Source: Aphelocoma coerulescens
Taxonomy: Eukaryota; Chordata; Aves; Passeriformes; Corvidae
NCBI RefSeq assembly: GCF_041296385.1
Contig: NC_091017.1
Span: 12,146,001 to 12,210,000, forward strand
Direction of reading: 5' to 3'
DNA length: 64,000 nt
Program-made: the position numbers and the translations under genes
Shown: positions 1 to 9,000 of the stretch, piece by piece
How the letters are laid out: every line of letters starts with the position of its first letter
How positions within the stretch are numbered: position 1 is the first letter of the stretch
The notes under the pieces: generated by a model
Seen by the model: only the letters and a program-made list of their open reading frames with translations
The model's database searches: none
What the model was told of the DNA's origin: nothing

Positions 1-742
1 TGCATGGGCAGCGTGGACTCAGCGAAACCGAAAGGGTGTCGCTGTAGCTCGAGCTGAGCAAAGAAACCGTGCACGGTGCACCGTTGGTGGGTGCAGCATG
101 CACGCGGAAAAGCAGCAAAGTTCACTGCCATCGCTGGCCTTCTCTTCAGTCCAGACCACTTAAGGCAAACAATTTAGCTGCAGAGCACTGGGCTTGCGTG
201 TGCAGTGCACCAAATTGCCCAAGACCAGCAAGGGCTCGTTCACAAGCAGAGTCGGCTGAGAGCATTCTTGCTTGCTCCAGAAAGGAAGCCGCAGCTATAG
301 TGCTTCATCCCACAGCGTGGACATAGGCACTTTCCTAGTTGTTCAGCCTTGCAGAGTCCCTGCAACTAGAGCTCAGCCAGGAGCAGGCGTCAAAGCAGAA
401 GGCTTTCCTAAAGCACGCCTCTCCAACCAGCCTTCGGAAATCGCAAATGACACTGTGGCTCTGTGCCTTTCTTCTAAGACAGACGCCCACCTTGCTTTCA
501 CTCTCGCAGCTCCCTTGGCAGCCTCCAGCAGCTGCTTTCCTGGAGAACGGCCCGAGAAGTAGAAGCCAGGGCTGGGCTGCACCTTCGCCTTCCGCACGTA
601 AGCGGCACCAGACTCACCGGTGCGCTCTGTTCTTCCCTCCTCCGCTGCATGCTACTACCATCGTGTTCTCGGAAAGACGGAGACTGAAGGGAAGCGCAAA
701 TGCTTCCACAGAGAGCTACAAGAGGAATAGGCAGCAGCAGCA

Positions 743-750
743 CAGGTAAG
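743..750 (+). promoter_or_regulatory. Splice-donor-like site of A with three alleles
   Basis: CAG|GTAAG at 743-750 followed by TG matches the vertebrate U2-type 5' splice-site consensus. The T after the first intronic G is present at 747, 1979, 13298, 15762, 25849 and 57341. It is C at 12066, 14530, 35936 and 47254, and A at 46022 and 58573. A pyrimidine-rich stretch ending CTCTCGCAG (about 493-510) could serve as an upstream acceptor. Whether the array is transcribed is unknown. Confidence 0.35.
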
Positions 751-816
751 TGCCGTGGAACTTCCTCCTTCCCAAGGCTATAACGTCAATTCAGCAGGCA
801 GGAGAGTGGCAGCCAC

Positions 817-940
817 GCTCGTCTTGCAGCCCGTACAACGAGCACGCGAGCCCGGCGCTCCGCGGCTTCGTTCTTCGCCTTTTCGAGCACGCCGTACCTT
901 CGTTCCCCCGGAGGCGGACGGTCTTCTGCTTCTCGCCCGG
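817..940. other. CpG-dense core of A
   Basis: By eye I count about twenty CpG dinucleotides in these ~124 bp, far more than expected for methylated vertebrate DNA, whereas the AT-rich parts of B hold few. All twelve A copies keep the block. It could be an unmethylated CpG-island-like region or only too young to have decayed. No TATA box or known promoter motif was identified. Confidence 0.55.
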
Positions 941-1232
941 AACACTGTGCCCGGCAGTGCAGCGCTTTCTGCGGCAAGCTGCAAAGCGCCCGTCAGATGG
1001 CGATGCTGTCTGCCCGCTCCTCGGCTCGAGTGTACTCCGGCGCACGCTGCCGTCTCGCAAGGAGCAAAGAGCTTCGGTAGACATCTCGCACAGGAGAAAG
1101 TTGCCAAGAAAGAACCACGTTCTTCATCAGCCCTCCTCATGTCCCGATTGGGGTGCTGCCTTCAAAGCCTTGCACATTGAAAGACTTCTCCAGCAAGTGC
1201 TTCTCCCCTGGCGCACTTCGCTGAGTGAGAGC

Positions 1233-2464
1233 TGCATGGGCAGCGTGGGCTCAGCGAAACCGAAAGGGTGTCGCTGTAGCTCGAGCTGAGCAAAGAAACC
1301 GTGCACGGTGCACCGTTGGTGGGTGCAGCATGCACGCGGAAAAGCAGCAAAGTTCACTGCCATCGCTGGCCTTCTCTTCAGTCCAGACCACTTAAGGCAA
1401 ACAATTTAGCTGCAGAGCACTGGGCTTGCGTGTGCAGTGCACCAAATTGCCCAAGACCAGCAAGGGCTCGTTCACAAACAGAGTCAGCTGAGAGCATTCT
1501 TGCTTGCTCCAGAAAGGAAGCCGCAGCTATAGTGCTTCATCCCACAGCGTGGACATAGGCACTTTCCTAGTTGTTCAGCCTTGCAGAGTCCCTGCAACTA
1601 GAGCTCAGCCAGGAGCAGGCGTCAAAGCAGAAGGCTTTCCTAAAGCACGCCTCTCCAACCAGCCTTCGGAAATCGCAAATGACACTGTGGCTCTGTGCCT
1701 TTCTTCTAAGACAGACGCCCACCTTGCTTTCACTCTCGCAGCTCCCTTGGCAGCCTCCAGCAGCTGCTTTCCTGGAGAACGGCCCGAGAAGTAGAAGCCA
1801 GGGCTGGGCTGCACCTTCGCCTTCCGCACGTAAGCGGCACCAGACTCACCGGTGCGCTCTGTTCTTCCCTCCTCCGCTGCATGCTACTACCATCGTGTTC
1901 TCGGAAAGACGGAGACTGAAGGGAAGCGCAAATGCTTCCACAGAGAGCTACAAGAGGAATAGGCAGCAGCAGCACAGGTAAGTGCCGTGGAACTTCCTCC
2001 TTCCCAAGGCTATAACGTCAATTCAGCAGGCAGGAGAGTGGCAGCCACGCTCGTCTTGCAGCCCGTACAACGAGCACGCGAGCCCGGCGCTCCGCGGCTT
2101 CGTTCTTCGCCTTTTCGAGCACGCCGTACCTTCGTTCCCCCGGAGGCGGACGGTCTTCTGCTTCTCGCCCGGAACACTGTGCCCGGCAGTGCAGCGCTTT
2201 CTGCGGCAAGCTGCAAAGCGCCCGTCAGATGGCGATGCTGTCTGCCCGCTCCTCGGCTCGAGTGTACTCCGGCGCACGCTGCCGTCTCGCAAGGAGCAAA
2301 GAGCTTCGGTAGACATCTCGCACAGGAGAAAGGTGCCAGGACGACACCACATTCCTCCTCACCCCTTCTCGTGGCCCACATTGTGGTGCTGCCTTCAAAG
2401 CCGTGCGCATTGAAAGACTCTTCCAGCAAGTGCTTCTCCCCTGGCACACTTCGCTCAGCGACAG
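1233..2464 (+). repeat. A monomer, cluster 1 copy 2 (terminal copy)
   Basis: Near-identical to the preceding monomer up to about 2332, then clearly diverged to its end (2333-2464), as in every cluster-final copy. The head carries GGGCTC where most copies have GGACTC (about 1248). Two private substitutions lie near 1475-1485. The splice-donor-like site is intact (T at 1979). In the diverged end the sequence just before 2333 is of the ATCTCGCAC type, shared only with the terminal copy of cluster 6. Confidence 0.93.
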
Positions 2465-2520
2465 CTACGTGGGCAGCGTGGACTCAGCGAAACTGAAAGG
2501 GTGTCCTTGTAGCTCGAGCT
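2333..2520 (+). repeat. Diverged A tail plus head stub closing an A cluster
   Basis: From 2333 the last monomer of the cluster departs from the internal-copy sequence but can still be aligned to A tail (to 2464) and then to the first ~56 bases of A head (2465-2520), where homology stops abruptly after AGCTCGAGCT. Equivalent edges are at 16098-16303, 26185-26390, 36272-36477, 47590-47795 and 58927-59114. Edge copies of tandem arrays commonly escape homogenisation; this is a clear case. Confidence 0.85.
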
Positions 2521-3229
2521 TGTTGGAGAGGATGAAAGTTTGGTAAGAAAGTTTCACAGCTATGTAAGCTTGACAGAAAGATCTCTGAATGTAGAAACTT
2601 AGCATGAGGTAGAAATGGAAACGAGTTTTGATAGAGAGTAAAAGGTGTTTTGCTGAAACACTGATCACTGAATAACTGAGAAGGCAAAGGTTGGAGATTG
2701 AGTTGGAAGGAGATGTTTTTTATTAGGACACCGGTATGTGAGTACAAACAAGCACATGTTTTTCACCAAGTAAATAAGTCTCAAGAAGGCCATAAGGAAA
2801 TAGAAAACATGTTTTTACCAAAAAGAGAGCTATCGCAGGCAAACAAGAAATGTCGATGTAGCAAGAAGAAGAGAGGTCTGAGAATTTTCCACTGTAAGCT
2901 TAAATTGTAACATACTTACTCTTGTGATTGGATAAGAATGACTATAATATGGTAATGGTAGTAGTCATGATAGGCTACAGGCAAATGTAAAGGTATTGTT
3001 GTATGGTGCTTATTGGTTGCTATGTATTGAGATACTCAGCAAAGAAAAATACATAATGCTTTCTAACTTGAACAGAAAGCGGCTCCAGGTATGCCTACCA
3101 GCTGTAGCTGACAGCTGTAGGGCTGGCTCTGGATACCCACTCCCTGAAATGCTGTAACTTCGCCTATGCAATACACAGCTTTCAAGAGAGCCGCCTGAAG
3201 TCCAGACACCCTTCGCGAGCCTTTCTCCT
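2521..3229. other. AT-rich insert between A-derived blocks, possibly retroelement-derived
   Basis: About 700 bp of AT-rich sequence separates the A-head stub (ending 2520) from the next A relative, which resumes at the equivalent point of A head (near 3233). It therefore looks like an insertion into an ancestral A copy. It contains a purine-rich run (2861-2878), CCAAT-like motifs (near 2924 and 3009) and a TATA-like stretch (near 2943), a combination reminiscent of an LTR, with a possible TG...CA block at about 2907-3177. I find no target-site duplication and no coding remnant, so a retroviral origin is only a guess. No convincing gene is seen. Confidence 0.4.
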
Positions 3230-3927
3230 ATAGAGCTGTGGAAAGAAATCGTGCACGCTACACCGAGGGTGCGTGCAGCATGCACGAGCAAAAGCGGCAA
3301 AGTTCAGTGCCCTCGCTGGGCTTCCCTTCCGTGCGGATAACGTGAGGCGAAAAATGAAGCCGCAGAGCACCGGGCTTGCAGGTGCAGTGCACCGAGTTGC
3401 AGAAGTCCAGCAGGCTCGTTCACAAGCCAAGCCGGCTGAGGGAGTCCTCGCGTCTCCAAAAGGGAACGCGGAGCCGTAGCACTTCATCCCACAGCGTGGA
3501 GATAGGCACTTTCCTAGTCGTTCAGCCTTGCAGAGTCCCTGCAGCTAGAGCTCACCCAGGAGCAGGCGTCAAAGCAGAAGGCCCTCCTAAAGCACCCTTT
3601 CTCCAAGCAGCCTCCTGAAAGGGCGCATCACAGTGCGGCTCTGCGCCTTTCTTCTAAGACAGACGCCCGCTATACTTTCGTGCTCGCAGCTCCCTTGGCA
3701 GCCTCCAGCAGCTACTCTCCTGGAGAACGGCCGTAGACGTCAAAGCCAGTGCTGGGCTGCACCTCCGCCCTCCCCAGGTAAGCAACAGCGAACTCACCGG
3801 TGCACTCTGTACTTCCCTCCTCCGCTTGCATCCTACATGCATTCGTGTTCTCCGAAACTCAGAGACTGAAGGGAAGGGCAATTGCTTCCCCAGATAGCTG
3901 CAAGGGCACTAGGCAGCAGCAGCACAA
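3230..3927 (+). repeat. A relative 1: diverged A head plus body
   Basis: Aligns with A positions ~50-742: shared landmarks are the GTGCAGCATGCACG element (3270), the CTTCATCCCACAG element (3482), CTTTCTTCTAAGACAGACGC (3649) and the AGGCAGCAGCAGCACA element (3911). Divergence is substantial but length is nearly unchanged. At 3776-3782 it has CAG|GTAAGC, a good 5' splice-site match where A has CAC|GTAAGC. Other copies: 17013, 27100, 37187, 48505 and 59824 onward. Confidence 0.85.
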
Positions 3928-4800
3928 ATTTCACATGACCTGATGCACTGTAGAGATATTACCCTGTTACCCCTCCTTTCTCCTCGTCCTCGACCAATTG
4001 TGGTGGGATGTCGAAAGGCTTGGCCAGCGAAAAGCTCATCCAGCAAGGGCGTCTCTCTTGACGCATTTCCCTGACCGAGAGCTACACAGATGGTCTGGAC
4101 ACTGTAAAACAGCAAGAAAATAATTCTATGTCCAGCTGAGGAAAATCCGTGCACAGAAAAATGTAGATGCCTGCAGTAAACAATCTGAAGAGCGGCAAAG
4201 CTCCAAGCCATCGCTGCGCTTCAGTCCTGTCCGGACCACAGAAGGCGAAGAACGAAGCAGCTGGGCACTGGCTTCATGGACTCAGTGGCGCGACTTGCAA
4301 ACGTCCAGCCAAGAGCTGCTTCAACAAGCAGATTCAGCCGAGAATGCTCTGCCTGCACTTTCCCTCGCAGCGCTAGGCAGCACCACGTTCTGTTTGCGTG
4401 GCAGCCTGATTCTTAACGGAAAGATTCTCAATGCCTGTGTCTGGCACAGAGAACGGTTTTAGGTCAGCAAGCTCACCCGGCGCTTACCCTCGACGCGTGC
4501 AAACCTGTATTTGCACCGCATTCCAGTGGCAGCCCTCTTTCCTTTCCAGCCGGCACAGCGCCGTCAGATCGCGGTGCTCTCTGCACCTGCCTTCTCGCTT
4601 CCAAGTGCCACCGCGCACATTACAGCCTTGCAGGGAGCGAAGAGGCGGAGAGGCGTCTCGCAAAGAAGAACGTGCCGGGACGAAAAGGTGCTCTTTCCTT
4701 TCTCCTCCTCCTTTGCCCGAATGGTGGTGCTGTGTTGAAAGGCTTGGCCAGCGAAAAGCTCATCCAGCAAGTGTTTCTCTCCTGACGCCTTTCGCTGAGC
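3928..4800 (+). repeat. A relative 2: diverged tail, head and core/tail fragments
   Basis: 3940-4080 aligns with A tail (CTCATCCAGCAAG near 4036 corresponds to CTTCTCCAGCAAG in A), 4085-4380 with A head, and about 4555-4800 with A positions ~985-1232 (the CGTCAGATCGCGGTGCTCTCTG element near 4561). The A body is missing, so this is an internally deleted A relative. The open frame at 4431-4865 spans these fragments and has no recognisable domain. Confidence 0.8.
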
Positions 4801-5095
4801 GAGAGAGCTACACGGACACTTTCGACTCGGGGAAACAGCAAGAGAATGACTGTACGTCGAGCTGAGGAAAAGCCGTGCACAGCAGCCTGTGGCTGCGTGC
4901 AGTGTTCACGCTGAAGAGCGGCAAAGCTCCAAGCCATCGCTGCGCTTCAGTCCTGTCCGGACCACAGAAGGCGAAGAACGAAGCAGCTGGGCACCGGCTT
5001 CATGGGCTCAGTGGAGCGACTTGCAAATGTCCAGCCAAGAGCTGCTTCAACAAGCAGATTCAGCTGAGAATGCTCTGCCTGCTTCAACAAAGTAA
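4801..5095 (+). repeat. A relative 3: second diverged head
   Basis: A head sequence again. From 4911 it is almost identical to 4185-4350 (726 bp upstream), much closer to that copy than to A. This shows a separate local duplication within B. It ends near CAACAAAGTAAGG (5087-5099). Confidence 0.82.
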
Positions 5096-5474
5096 GGCGC
5101 AGCCCTTGCACTGCAGCACACTGCCTGGCCAGAAACAGGTTCTTACACCTTCAGTGCTGCCGAGCCCACGCAGCTTGAGCACACCCAGAAGGACGCGTCC
5201 AGAAAGAAGGCGTTCTTCGAGTGCCTTGTCCTTCCTTGTTCTGTCTTTCATCTGCACCTGAAACAGTGGGTCTACGTGTTTTCCTTCCCAGGGAAAAGAA
5301 CTTTCATTCTTGTCCAGGAGTCTATGGCTAAAATGGTGATTGCATGTCCCATATCCAATACAACCAAGGATTACTCCCGGAGGAAAGCTGCCAGGACAGA
5401 TGGGTCTTGCTGGCTTTGACCACCCCTGGGCCACCTCTCATATTCTCCTGAAACAGTGGGGTACATGAAGGCAT
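5096..5474. other. Mixed segment with an inverted copy of a 60-bp module
   Basis: No gene recognised. 5246-5305 is the reverse complement, with some mismatches, of 7093-7150; both contain a TTTTCC(A/C)TGGGAAGGAAA core and a GTTTCAGGTGCA end. A shorter related piece (CTGAAACAGTGGGG) lies near 5450. The pair brackets the CTTGCC tract on opposite strands. Confidence 0.6.
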
Positions 5475-5980
5475 TGCCATACCTGATCATCCCTTGCCAT
5501 GCAGAGCCCAGCCTTGCATTGCCTTACAGACACCTCTGTGTACCTCCCTTGCCCTTCCTATGTCTCCATTGCATGGCCTTGTTCACCAATCTCCCACCTT
5601 GACTTTCTTACCCCTTGTTTCCTGGTCTTGTCTTGCCTGCTTCTCCTATGACTCTCTTGGCCTTGCCTAAGTCTCTCTTGCCTTGCTTTGCAAAGCCAAC
5701 ACTTGCCTTGCCCTGCTACCCCTCTTTCCCTCGCCTAGTCTACCCACCTTTGACTGGCCTATCCATCCGATCATCACCTTTTCTGCACCACCCCTCCATG
5801 CTCTTGTCTTGCCTTGGCCTGCCTACCCTTCCCTTGCCTTGCACTGCCTTGCATAACCCTTGCCCTTCTTGACATTTGTGCCCCTTTCCAACATGGCCTT
5901 GCTTTCCTTTGCCTACCCCTCCCAATCCCTGCTTTGCCTACAGATTCCTGGCCTTCTTTTGTCTACCACTCCTTTGCCTT

Positions 5981-6305
5981 TTGTGGGAACCAACAGCTGG
6001 TCTGAAGGCCTCACAGACATTTCCGTTGATACAATCATTTTGTACCCGTGAGAATTGCAGAAGCAAGAAGATAAACAACAGAAAGAAGTTGTAACAGCTG
6101 CAAAAGGGACGATACTGGCTGATGTTTAGCAAAGAATGTGTGTACACTATAGACAACCAGTAGTATTGTATTATAGCAAAATAATAGTCCATGCACATGT
6201 AGCTAAAAAAGTGCATAAGAGAAGATGCATAAATAATACAAGTGGTTTTTTGCCATTGCTCGGGGCAGAGAGTGTATGTGTGTCGTGACCGTCTCAACAG
6301 CAACA
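5981..6305. mobile_element. Candidate solo LTR inside the CTTGCC tract
   Basis: A 325-bp AT-rich block with abrupt borders interrupts the low-complexity tract. It begins TTGTGGGAAC and ends CAACAGCAACA, giving TG...CA-like termini, and is flanked by GCCTT on both sides (5976-5980 and 6306-6310), a possible 5-bp target-site duplication. Because GCCTT is itself a unit of the surrounding tract, the duplication could be coincidence. No internal retroviral genes are present. Equivalent blocks: 19764-20088, 29851-30175, 39938-40262, 51256-51580 and 62575-62899. The insertion predates amplification of the array. Confidence 0.35.
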
Positions 6306-6741
6306 GCCTTGCACTGCCTTTCATAACCAGCCCCTGCCTACTGCCTCCTTCCCTGGCCTTCCATGTCTTGTCTTCCTCTCCTTTGATTTAACTTGCTTCT
6401 CCTATCTCTCCCTTGCTTGCCTTACTCCACTGACCTTTCTGTGTTCTTGCCTTGACTTGCCTAGCTGTTCCTTGCTTCACATTGCTTTGTGTAAGCATTC
6501 CCTGTTTTTATTTGCCTACCCCTTTCTTGCCTGGCCTTTCCTTGCCTAGCCTTTCTTGTCTTTGCCTGCCCTCTGCATCACTGGACTTACCTTCCTATGC
6601 CCTGCCTTCCCTACAACTTCTGGGCCTTCTCTTGCCTCGCACTCATTGGCCCTACTTTGCTGCCTGCTCACTGCTCTTGCTTTGCTTTCCCTAACTTTCC
6701 CTTGACTTGACTAGAATTGCCTAAACTTGCTTTGACTGCAT

Positions 6742-6773
6742 TGCCTTGCCTGCATGGAAGAAAAGGCAAGGCA
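6742..6773. repeat. Hairpin at the strand switch of the CTTGCC tract
   Basis: TGCCTTGCCT (6742-6751) and AGGCAAGGCA (6764-6773) are perfect 10-bp complements around a 12-base loop. The repeat motif is on the + strand before this point and on the - strand after it. Also at 20525, 30612, 40699, 52017 and 63336. Confidence 0.85.
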
Positions 6774-6969
6774 GGGCAAAGCAAGGAAATCATAGGCAGG
6801 GCAGGGCAAGGGAGACATAGGCAAGAGAGACGTAGCCAAGGAAGGCAAAGCAAGGGTAGGCTAGGAAAAACCAGGCAATGGTACTGAAGGCAACGCAAGG
6901 CCAAGTGACTCATAATGCCTTTCCTTGGAATGCAAAGGTCTGAAATCCCAGTGTTGGTGGAGCAGATGA

Positions 6970-7500
6970 TAAGGTCCCATGGGGAAGTAAACTCAACTGA
7001 GACATTTCTCTCCTGGCACCTCTTGTGTAGGAGCAATTCTTAGATATATTCAATATTGGCGGTAGCACGCCAGTTCCTCAGAGAGGATGACAATGCTTTT
7101 CCATGGGAAGGAAAGCACCTAGCCCCAGTGTTTCAGGTGCACATAAGAAGCTGCCTAGTGGAGGTAAAGGGCAGCAGCAACTTTCTGTCCTGGCATATTT
7201 GGTGTAGAAGCACTGCCTTGATTTGTACAAGTATGGAGTTGCTACGCCCTATTTTCAAGGCAGTCTCCTGAAAAAGTCAATTTTGGCATGTCGTTTCCAC
7301 TTCTGAAAGGTGGTCTTCTGAACTCTTGGCAGTAAGCCAAGACAAGCAGCTATGCTCATCCTTGGTGTGCAGCTGATTTAGACACCAGGGCAGGTAATGT
7401 CCAGTAACAGTGTTCTGGCACATTGGATGGGAGCAGTTCCTGGATGTTTTCTATTTTGGAGGAGGAGATCCCAGTTCTTCTGAGATGGGCTCATAGTTTC
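6970..7500 (+). repeat. Degenerate ~200-bp tandem repeats
   Basis: Three related stretches start near 7014 (CTGGCACCTCTTGTGTAGGAGC), 7191 (CTGGCATATTTGGTGTAGAAGC) and 7416 (CTGGCACATTGGATGGGAGC), each preceded by a TAA...AG/CAGTAAC-like run and followed by a related GTT/GCT-CC-AGTTC(C/T) segment. A further relative occurs near 9500-9560. No coding sense was seen. Confidence 0.6.
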
Positions 7501-7550
7501 TCTCTTTGGCAAAGAAAGCAGTTTTGGATCTGCATGTAGGGTGTTCTCAG

Positions 7551-7852
7551 CGAATTAATGGCTTTTCCTCATGGGCAGTTCTGTGGGCTATAGCTGTTGA
7601 ACTGTTAGAGAAGGAATGAAAAAGCCAAGCTGTTGAACAAATTTGCATCCTGCTGACTTTAGCAGCCCCTGATAAAATTCTGTTTGCATCCTGACTCTGT
7701 GAGACTGAAGGATTATGATGGTACTTAAAGCTGAGGAGGAAAGTGCACATAGAAGAGCATGTGAATTTAATGGCTCTTCCTAGTAGGCAGTTCTCTGGGC
7801 TAGAGCTGTTGAACTGTTAGAGAGGGAATGCAAGAGCCAAGCTTCTGAGCTC
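7551..7852 (+). repeat. Direct duplication with 212-bp period
   Basis: 7551-7640 and 7763-7852 align over about 90 bp. Shared are AATGGC, GGCAGTTCT, TGTTGAACTGTTAGAGA and GAATG...AGCCAAGCT. A third, weaker relative lies near 9838-9908 (GGGAATGCAAAAAGCCAAGA). The stretch between the two copies holds no recognised gene. Confidence 0.75.
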
Positions 7853-8559
7853 TTTTCCCTGCTACCTTTAAAGTATGAGCATTCCCTGGTGCTCTCCTAT
7901 TTGGATAATAAGTTAGAGTGGGTTTCACATTCACTTTGAAGAATAGAAACAGCGCCATGTGAACCTGTGCCATCAGCTTTCCTTTCCAACTAAATGTTCC
8001 TACTTGCAATCTTGCAATTCTTACTTGCAATCATGCAGAGCACCGTGCTTGAGGCTGGTGCATTGAAGAAAATTAAATTAGGGCTGTATCAGTACAAAGG
8101 AGAGATTGCCATTTGCAAAACCTCGTTTCGCTTAAGTTAGTAATATTGTAAGTGTTAATTGAGTGGTCATTGGTTGCCTATCACCATCCTGATGCACTAA
8201 TTTCATCAAGTGTAAATATTGGTCACAAAAGGTGCCCATTCAGCAACCTGTTGCTGTCTCCACATGGAAGTGTCTTCCGGACGAAATCAAAAGACATTCG
8301 AAGAGCCAGGATCCGCAAAGGAACAAACTATTGCCACATGAATGGTGCTGGGCGCCATGAGGAGCAGTTAACTTTAACCTGCGCGCTGTCAGCACTCAGA
8401 AGAACAACCCCAGCATGGCAGGGGGGACTTGCAAAAGAAGGAAAGGCCCCTCACCTAGCTATAAACCACCCAAAGTGCAGAGCCAAGTTGAAAACACCAC
8501 TGCTCTCAAATCAACCGTGTCAGGACAAAAAGATTTCACTGATCTCCCCCTTCCAGGTA
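7853..8559. other. Mixed spacer without a recognised gene
   Basis: Contains short ACTTGCAATC direct repeats (8001-8033), an ATTAAA (8072-8077), and an open + frame (8152-8814) that starts at GTG. Within it ATG at 8415 has a purine at -3 and G at +4 and opens a lysine-rich 60-codon frame (8415-8597). All five complete B copies keep it, but they are nearly identical overall, so this says little. No family match. Confidence 0.5.
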
Positions 8560-9000
8560 CAAACTCTTATTTGCACCACACTCAGAGGGCAATGTGAGCT
8601 CCCCAGCGCTGTCTTTCACTCTCGCAGAGTCCAGATACTAACTTGTGAACATCCTACACAAACATTAGCTCATGAAAGTGCCAGCTTGAGCAAGAACAGC
8701 AGACCCTCCCATTGCACCCCCTTGTCATCCAGAGTGCGGCGGTTTGTTGAAAATCATGGACTCGGAAAGACCAATGCAGCAACTGCTTTTCTCTCTCCTA
8801 CTGCCTTTCCCTGAGCGAGAGGTAGATGGATGATGTGGACTTAGTGGAACAGAAAGAGTATGACTGTACTTATAACGGAGGAAAACCCCCCACAGCATAC
8901 TGTGCTGTGTGCAGTACACGCTCTGAAAAGAGACAAAGCTGAATGCTGCCAGCGGGCTTCGGTTCTCAGACTGCTTGCATGGGCAGAGCTGCGGGCTCTT
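8560..9000 (+). repeat. A relative 4: diverged tail and head
   Basis: Aligns with A tail and head: TTTCACTCTCGCAGAGTCC (near 8610), GACC...GCAGCAACTGCTTTTCTC, CCTGAGCGAGAGGTAGATGG (8811) and the GTGTGCAGTACACGCTCTG region (8908). It is more diverged than the relatives at 3230-5095. Corresponding blocks start at 22343, 32430, 42516 and 53835. Confidence 0.65.

Larger units (their letters stand above)
1..1232 (+). repeat. A monomer, cluster 1 copy 1
   Basis: Reference copy of the 1,232-bp monomer; the window begins exactly in this phase, which I use for all copies. I divide it into a head (1-310), a body (311-745), a CpG-dense core (746-990) that holds an inverted relative of the head, and a tail (991-1232) ending in the 20-bp motif shared with the invertible segment of B. 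Position 747 is T, giving CAG|GTAAGTG. Reading frames are open on both strands but 1,232 is not a multiple of 3, so no frame continues from monomer to monomer. I see no protein family. Confidence 0.95.
5475..6900. repeat. CTTGCC-like degenerate low-complexity tract, B copy 1
   Basis: Highly degenerate pyrimidine-rich repeats of a CCTTGCCTTG type on the + strand at 5475-5980 and 6306-6751, then the complementary GGCAAG type at 6764-6900. The middle is interrupted by an AT-rich block (5981-6305). Apparent open frames here (proline/leucine/cysteine-rich) are artefacts of the composition. Confidence 0.85.

Noticed and set aside
60..110. Palindromic GTGCAC-rich head of A (ACCGTGCACGGTGCACC) as a protein-binding operator
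   Set aside because: Several copies have GTGCTCGG, which breaks the symmetry, and the stem is short; nothing supports a regulatory role.
5615..6094. Proline/leucine/cysteine-rich open frames in the CTTGCC tract (and the equivalents in other copies)
   Set aside because: Translations of low-complexity CCTTGCC-like DNA; all three frames look alike and none has a sensible start.
7981..8040. Triplicated TTGCAAT as a regulatory enhancer cluster
   Set aside because: Only three short, irregularly spaced copies in AT-rich spacer; chance or local slippage is enough to explain it.
8152..8814. 220-codon open frame in B as a gene
   Set aside because: It begins at GTG, runs into A-derived sequence, and its product has no domain. 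Conservation among near-identical B copies gives no support.
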